NCBI GenBank assembly: GCA_027578815.1
Contig: JANBTH010000327.1
Span: 1-20,580, forward strand
Length of the DNA: 20,580 nt
Reading direction: 5' to 3'
Origin: Coemansia sp. RSA 1804
Lineage: Eukaryota; Kickxellomycota; Kickxellomycetes; Kickxellales; Kickxellaceae
Every line of letters starts with the position of its first letter. Position 1 is the first letter of the stretch. The position numbers were made by a program, and so were the translations under genes. Below, one piece after another: positions 16,489-20,580 of this stretch. The notes beneath the pieces are model-generated. The model worked only from the letters and a program-made list of their open reading frames with translations, did no database searches and was not told where the DNA came from.

Positions 16489-19400
16489 TTAAAGGAAGCC
16501 AGATTCCTTGAGCAGACGCAGAACACGTTCGCTGTCCTTCTCCTTTGGTTCTAGCGTCGTACTCATTTTCCAAAACTCTTCCACAAGACGCTCAGAGCTC
16601 TGGCCGTTGGGACACAGCTCCTCTAGGCGCTTCAGAAGCCAGTCCTGGATCTCTGCAACGGGTGTCAGGTTGTAAGGCACGTTTTGGAATTGCTGAAGGT
16701 CGCGGATGGTTCCAGCAGTGCGTTGACGCTTCGCAAAGTTGATCAGACGTGCATTGGTGTTTGGAATCACATCATCGTTTCCGTCCTCGATAAATGTCAG
16801 GTCCTGCAGGTACACACCCACAAATGGGATGGCTGGCGGATTGCACGAGTGGAGCGAGTCGCGGTACTCGGCAAAGTTGCGGTCGGTCCGCATGATCTGC
16901 TTGAGCTGGTTGTAAGTGCCCAGGGCCTTCTGCTGGACAGCCTGCCAAGTGCGGGTCAAGCGCTCGACTGGAACCGACGTCAGCGCACCCAGCACGCTCA
17001 TCAGCGTGTTGAAGTTGTTCAATATGCGGCATTGCTCGGCAAACGATATAAAGTACTTGATGACAACGGCGCGACGCTTGATCTCATGCTCCAGCAGAAT
17101 GTTTGCAGTGACCCAGAGCGTCGTCTGCGTGCTAAGCGTGCTCATCGCCTTGACGTTGACGGCGATCTCGGTGTTAAGGCCGTTGCATGTCTTTGGATCG
17201 CCGGGCTTTCGTGACCAGGCAGTCTTCAAACACTCAATGGGCCGCACCTTGTTGAAGAGATTCGAGTCAATAAGCGTGAACTGACGGGCAAGTTCCTGCG
17301 GATGGATATCCAGCAGACGCAGACGGCTCAGAGACTTTGGCAGAATTGGTGCAGGAGCAGCGTGTGGCAGATTGGGGACCAGCTTTCGCAGACCGCCCTG
17401 CGACGCGCGGCGCTTGTCAATAAGTCGGACCAATTGCTCAGCGGCATTGGACATGTACTCAGCCATTGTGGTGCAAGCAAACTCGCGAAGCATCTCCAGA
17501 CCCAAAGGATCGCCCTCAACCTGCTCAATGTAGTGCTGCTCAAGCCAGGTCTTGAATAGATTGTAGACACGCAGGCGCACGGGCTTGAGCTTAAGCTCAG
17601 TCCACTCGTTCAACTCAGCATCGTTCAGGCCCATCGGCGGCTGAATCATAAAGCGCTTGAACAGGCCCTCGAATAGCTCAGGCGTCTTCGTGAACGAATG
17701 GTAGGTAAGCAGGAATGTCGACACAAAGTTGGGATCCGAGACGTCGTGAGCAACAAGGCGCTCGACCAGCGCGCTAAGTGTGCTTCCTTTGACCTGGCCA
17801 TCGTTTGTGAGAAGCATATCGTCGGGTGACGAGTCGTAACTGAGATACCAGGGAATCTGGTCCTGCGCACCCGGTGACGTAGCATTTGTGTGCGTCATTC
17901 CCTTCGCAGACGGCGCAGTCGAAGACCTGCTGGACATTATCGACTGACCGCTGTTCATCACAGTTGCCGAGCCGCCAGCACCTGCTTCGTCTGCGTAGCC
18001 AGAGGCACCACGCGTCGGCGTGCGCGAGGATCCAGCGCCAATTTGATGCGAGTTGATAGGCGTGATGCTAATGTCGTCGAGATGCGCGGGACGCTTGGAA
18101 TGCGCATGGTGCATCGGATCATCGCCAAAGAAGCGGTTCAGTTTGTCCTTGGCTCGCGTTTCGCGCATCGCCTGCGCACGACCCGAAGACTCGTCGTCAA
18201 AGTCGCTGGTGCTGCTGTCGGGATTCACGTCTTTGTCTAGTCTGCGAGTGAGATGCGCAGGCATGCTATCAGGCATATCTATGGTGTCTGCTCGCATGCG
18301 CGACGCAGTGCCGTATATTATACCGCCCTTGCTGTAGCTAGCAAAGGCCGGGGAGCTGGCTGCTGATATGTGGGCGACATGGCGCAGCTGAGGTAGGGAA
18401 GAAGACCGCCGATAGCCAGGACGATGGGCAGCTGAGTGCGTATCGGTGGCAGAAGACCCACTAGAAGGCAATGCGGCAGGACCACCGGGAACGCTAGCTA
18501 GGCTGTTGGGCGTGATGTGGATCTGAGAGATACAAAGCCAGAGCCCGCGCAGATCGCAAACATCGCACGCCTCAATGACACGTTTCCCGCTGATGTGCAG
18601 TGCCATGGTGTTGTGGTTAAGAAGCTGCAGCGAGTCGCGCACATTGGAAAGCGCGCCAAGCATTCTCTCGGCCGATAGATTGCCGCTAGATGTGTCGCCA
18701 GCGCCGTCTTCATGTGGAATCTCGGGGTCCTCCTGGTCTTCTTCTGTCTCGGCCAGAACGCCGCCGTTGTAGCGACATGAAAGATCGGCAAAGTCCTGGG
18801 CTGCGGCAACAAGGAAACCAACGTTGTCGTTGACCTGAGTGCGGAAGGACCGCATAGACTCCATGGCCGACAGCACCATCGATGCCGGGCCTGACTGCGG
18901 CGATGTAGGGTCGTCAGACGCAGCCGATGCAACGACAGCAGCGCTGTAGGCGTCAAAGTCGTCGAGGATTTGGAGCAGAACGGCCAAGGCAGCAACAAGG
19001 TGCTTAGCGTAGGCAATCAGACGTGCATCTGCAGCGCCGCGCATGTTGGCCGCCGATGCTTGGTCGGCGTGTGTCTCTTCGGAGTAGAAGCGCTCAACCT
19101 TGCGCAGATAGCGGTCAAAGGCTAGAATAACGCGCGCTAGCTCGTGCGTGCCTTCCTCAAGCTGGACAAGCACATCGGCTGTTGCCGAAAACCCAGTTGT
19201 GCTTGCCGCACGCGAATCGACAGCATCGTGGCTCACGTCAGACGCCGTGTCAGGCAGTGCAGGCGATGGCTGTGCAGAGCTGGACTTGCCGTTTGTGCGC
19301 TGGTGGTGTTCGGCGAGATGCTGGCGCAGACGCTGGCGGATGCCCGTGCGGTCCTTGGCAAACAGCGACTCGCCAGGGTTGCTGGGCGATATAGCCAGAC

Positions 19401-20580
19401 GGTCGGAGCTATCACTCTTGACTAAAACAGTAGCACCGGTATACTCGTTGCGCTGCAGCGTGCTTAGGCGCTTTCCAGCGGTGCTGCTCGACTTGGAGTG
19501 GCCAACGCTGAATGAAGGCGAGCGCAGGCGGCCGCCGTCAAACTCGATGCCAGGAAGTAGAGAGACGCTATCGTCAGAAATGGACGGGCTGCGGGGAACA
19601 ATGCCAGCAGCTTCGGCTTCAAGGATGAAGTGGCGCACAGTGCGAACAAGGCCACCAACATCGGCATGCACGGCGTCAATGGCGTCTGGAGGCGGCCACA
19701 CTGTAGCAGCCGCGCGCGACGAAAGCACAAGGGCGCAGACGTGCTGCATAATCTCCTTGTGGCAATCGCGAAGCAGCCGGTGAGTGCGGTAGATCGGCCC
19801 GTCTTGCGTAGCTCCAGCCGGCGCTGACGATAGCAGCAGACGCTTGACGCCTGAAACCACTTGCGCCAGCAGGGGCAGGCATTCGTTCTTTGCGCGTGCG
19901 CTTGCCGAAGCAGCCAGGTTGAAGGCAGCCAAGGAGATGGTTTCTGAGAGCTGGTTCCACAAGGCCGCGCTATGGCTGCTGTTCGGGGACAAGGAAAGCT
20001 CGCTGTGTGCTGTTGCTGCCACGCTGTCGCTCTTTTGCTTGTCGGCGTCGTCTTTTGGCTGGCTGAGCATCAGTGTCACGTAGACCAGCGTAGCTTCATC
20101 GCCGACTAGCTCGAGCGCTTTGTTTGACGGGCTGCCGGGAAGGGCGGCGTTTGCTATGTCCCAGACGGTTCTGTCGGTAAAGATGTTGCAATAGTACGTT
20201 CTGCCGTCTAGCGTCACGCGGTTCTCCCACTGCGAAACGCGAATGCTGTCAGAGGCAGCGCCAGCGACGCTGAGGCCGCGCAGTGCCATTACTGCAGAGT
20301 CCATGTCGTTGGATCCAGACCGCGACCGCGCATCAAATGGATCCGGACCAGCAGTTGGATCAGAGTCCTGGTCGGGCATAATGTTGAGCGGTGCCGAGCC
20401 ACGACGACCCATGCGCAGACGCGGGGGAACGGCAGATGCAACGCCTGCTTGCTGGCCGTCAACGATAGCAATGGAACCGCGGCGGTAGATGCTCTCGTTT
20501 GCAGCAGCTGTGAGCAGCGATTGGTCCATTGACGACGCTAACGACGCAATGGGACCAATGTCGCTGGAGGCAGTCTGGCT
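16489..20580 (-). CDS. CDC25: Cdc25-type Ras guanine-nucleotide exchange factor, 5' end beyond the window
   Basis: At least 1,346 residues counted from the first ATG in the window (20529). The frame stays open through 17 further codons (Ser/Ala-rich) to the right edge, so the true start probably lies outside. Residues 101-126 form a WW-like domain (Trp101, TYYCN, Trp123; the usual Pro three residues after the second Trp is absent). The middle (about 130-890) is Ser/Ala-rich with helical stretches. A RasGEF N-terminal module spans about 892-1030 (LVERLVAHDVSDPNFVSTFL, LTYHSFTKTPELF), and the catalytic RasGEF domain about 1070-1320: ELARQFTLIDSNLFNKV, NFNTLMSVLGALTSVPVERL and PPAIPFVGVYLQDLTFIEDG, all strongly conserved. 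Cdc25 proteins load GTP onto Ras at the plasma membrane, upstream of adenylate cyclase or MAPK signalling. Fungal members often carry an N-terminal SH3 domain, which would be in the missing part. Family assignment is firm; orthology to yeast CDC25 is inferred. Confidence 0.93.
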   Translation of the reverse strand, partial: SQTASSDIGPIASLASSMDQSLLTAAANESIYRRGSIAIVDGQQAGVASAVPPRLRMGRRGSAPLNIMPDQDSDPTAGPDPFDARSRSGSNDMDSAVMALRGLSVAGAASDSIRVSQWENRVTLDGRTYYCNIFTDRTVWDIANAALPGSPSNKALELVGDEATLVYVTLMLSQPKDDADKQKSDSVAATAHSELSLSPNSSHSAALWNQLSETISLAAFNLAASASARAKNECLPLLAQVVSGVKRLLLSSAPAGATQDGPIYRTHRLLRDCHKEIMQHVCALVLSSRAAATVWPPPDAIDAVHADVGGLVRTVRHFILEAEAAGIVPRSPSISDDSVSLLPGIEFDGGRLRSPSFSVGHSKSSSTAGKRLSTLQRNEYTGATVLVKSDSSDRLAISPSNPGESLFAKDRTGIRQRLRQHLAEHHQRTNGKSSSAQPSPALPDTASDVSHDAVDSRAASTTGFSATADVLVQLEEGTHELARVILAFDRYLRKVERFYSEETHADQASAANMRGAADARLIAYAKHLVAALAVLLQILDDFDAYSAAVVASAASDDPTSPQSGPASMVLSAMESMRSFRTQVNDNVGFLVAAAQDFADLSCRYNGGVLAETEEDQEDPEIPHEDGAGDTSSGNLSAERMLGALSNVRDSLQLLNHNTMALHISGKRVIEACDVCDLRGLWLCISQIHITPNSLASVPGGPAALPSSGSSATDTHSAAHRPGYRRSSSLPQLRHVAHISAASSPAFASYSKGGIIYGTASRMRADTIDMPDSMPAHLTRRLDKDVNPDSSTSDFDDESSGRAQAMRETRAKDKLNRFFGDDPMHHAHSKRPAHLDDISITPINSHQIGAGSSRTPTRGASGYADEAGAGGSATVMNSGQSIMSSRSSTAPSAKGMTHTNATSPGAQDQIPWYLSYDSSPDDMLLTNDGQVKGSTLSALVERLVAHDVSDPNFVSTFLLTYHSFTKTPELFEGLFKRFMIQPPMGLNDAELNEWTELKLKPVRLRVYNLFKTWLEQHYIEQVEGDPLGLEMLREFACTTMAEYMSNAAEQLVRLIDKRRASQGGLRKLVPNLPHAAPAPILPKSLSRLRLLDIHPQELARQFTLIDSNLFNKVRPIECLKTAWSRKPGDPKTCNGLNTEIAVNVKAMSTLSTQTTLWVTANILLEHEIKRRAVVIKYFISFAEQCRILNNFNTLMSVLGALTSVPVERLTRTWQAVQQKALGTYNQLKQIMRTDRNFAEYRDSLHSCNPPAIPFVGVYLQDLTFIEDGNDDVIPNTNARLINFAKRQRTAGTIRDLQQFQNVPYNLTPVAEIQDWLLKRLEELCPNGQSSERLVEEFWKMSTTLEPKEKDSERVLRLLKESGFL

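Noticed and set aside
1..20580. Search by eye for tRNA genes, rRNA, transposon ends, CRISPR arrays and viral insertions.
   Set aside because: No convincing B-box/tRNA fold, terminal repeats, transposase or reverse-transcriptase motifs, or regularly spaced repeats were found.

Overview
This window looks like nuclear DNA of an early-diverging, intron-poor filamentous fungus. I infer a Kickxellomycotina/Zoopagomycota-type (Coemansia-like) genome. The reasons are eukaryotic proteins encoded as single uninterrupted frames (up to about 1,360 codons), pyrimidine-rich leaders, occasional TATA boxes, short intergenic gaps, and an organellar BipA/TypA GTPase that yeast lacks. The species assignment is an inference, not a measurement.

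Layout from left to right. 1-1796 holds no intact gene; on the minus strand it carries coding-like debris, including a possible Sel1-type repeat relic, and its right end is the promoter of a YIP4/YIPF6-like Golgi membrane protein (plus, 1797-2561). That gene converges on a large mitochondrial pentatricopeptide-repeat protein (minus, 2790-6161). It is followed on the same strand by an ACP6-like histidine acid phosphatase (6545-8299) and by the adenylate kinase AK6/Fap7 (9077-9661). A 422-bp divergent promoter separates AK6 from a mitochondrial BipA/TypA GTPase (plus, 10084-12231). Then come the tRNA 2'-O-methyltransferase TRM13 (12442-14046) and a secreted, probably GPI-anchored acidic protein (14715-15554) with a well-formed CCAAT/TATA/pyrimidine-tract promoter. 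An AT-rich convergent spacer separates it from a Cdc25-type Ras guanine-nucleotide exchange factor (minus, 16489 to the right edge), whose N-terminus lies outside the window.

Functionally this is mostly core housekeeping. The middle block (AK6, BipA, TRM13) is translation-related: 40S subunit maturation, a translational GTPase for the mitochondrion, and tRNA modification. The PPR protein adds mitochondrial RNA handling. YIP4 (Golgi trafficking), the phosphatase, the cell-surface protein and the RasGEF do not form an evident pathway with these. I see no transposon, CRISPR array, rRNA, tRNA or integrated virus. I did not find a convincing new multi-gene system. The points most worth checking are the fungal mitochondrial BipA, the decayed region at the left end, the long open frame directly after the TRM13 stop, and the lineage-specific surface protein.
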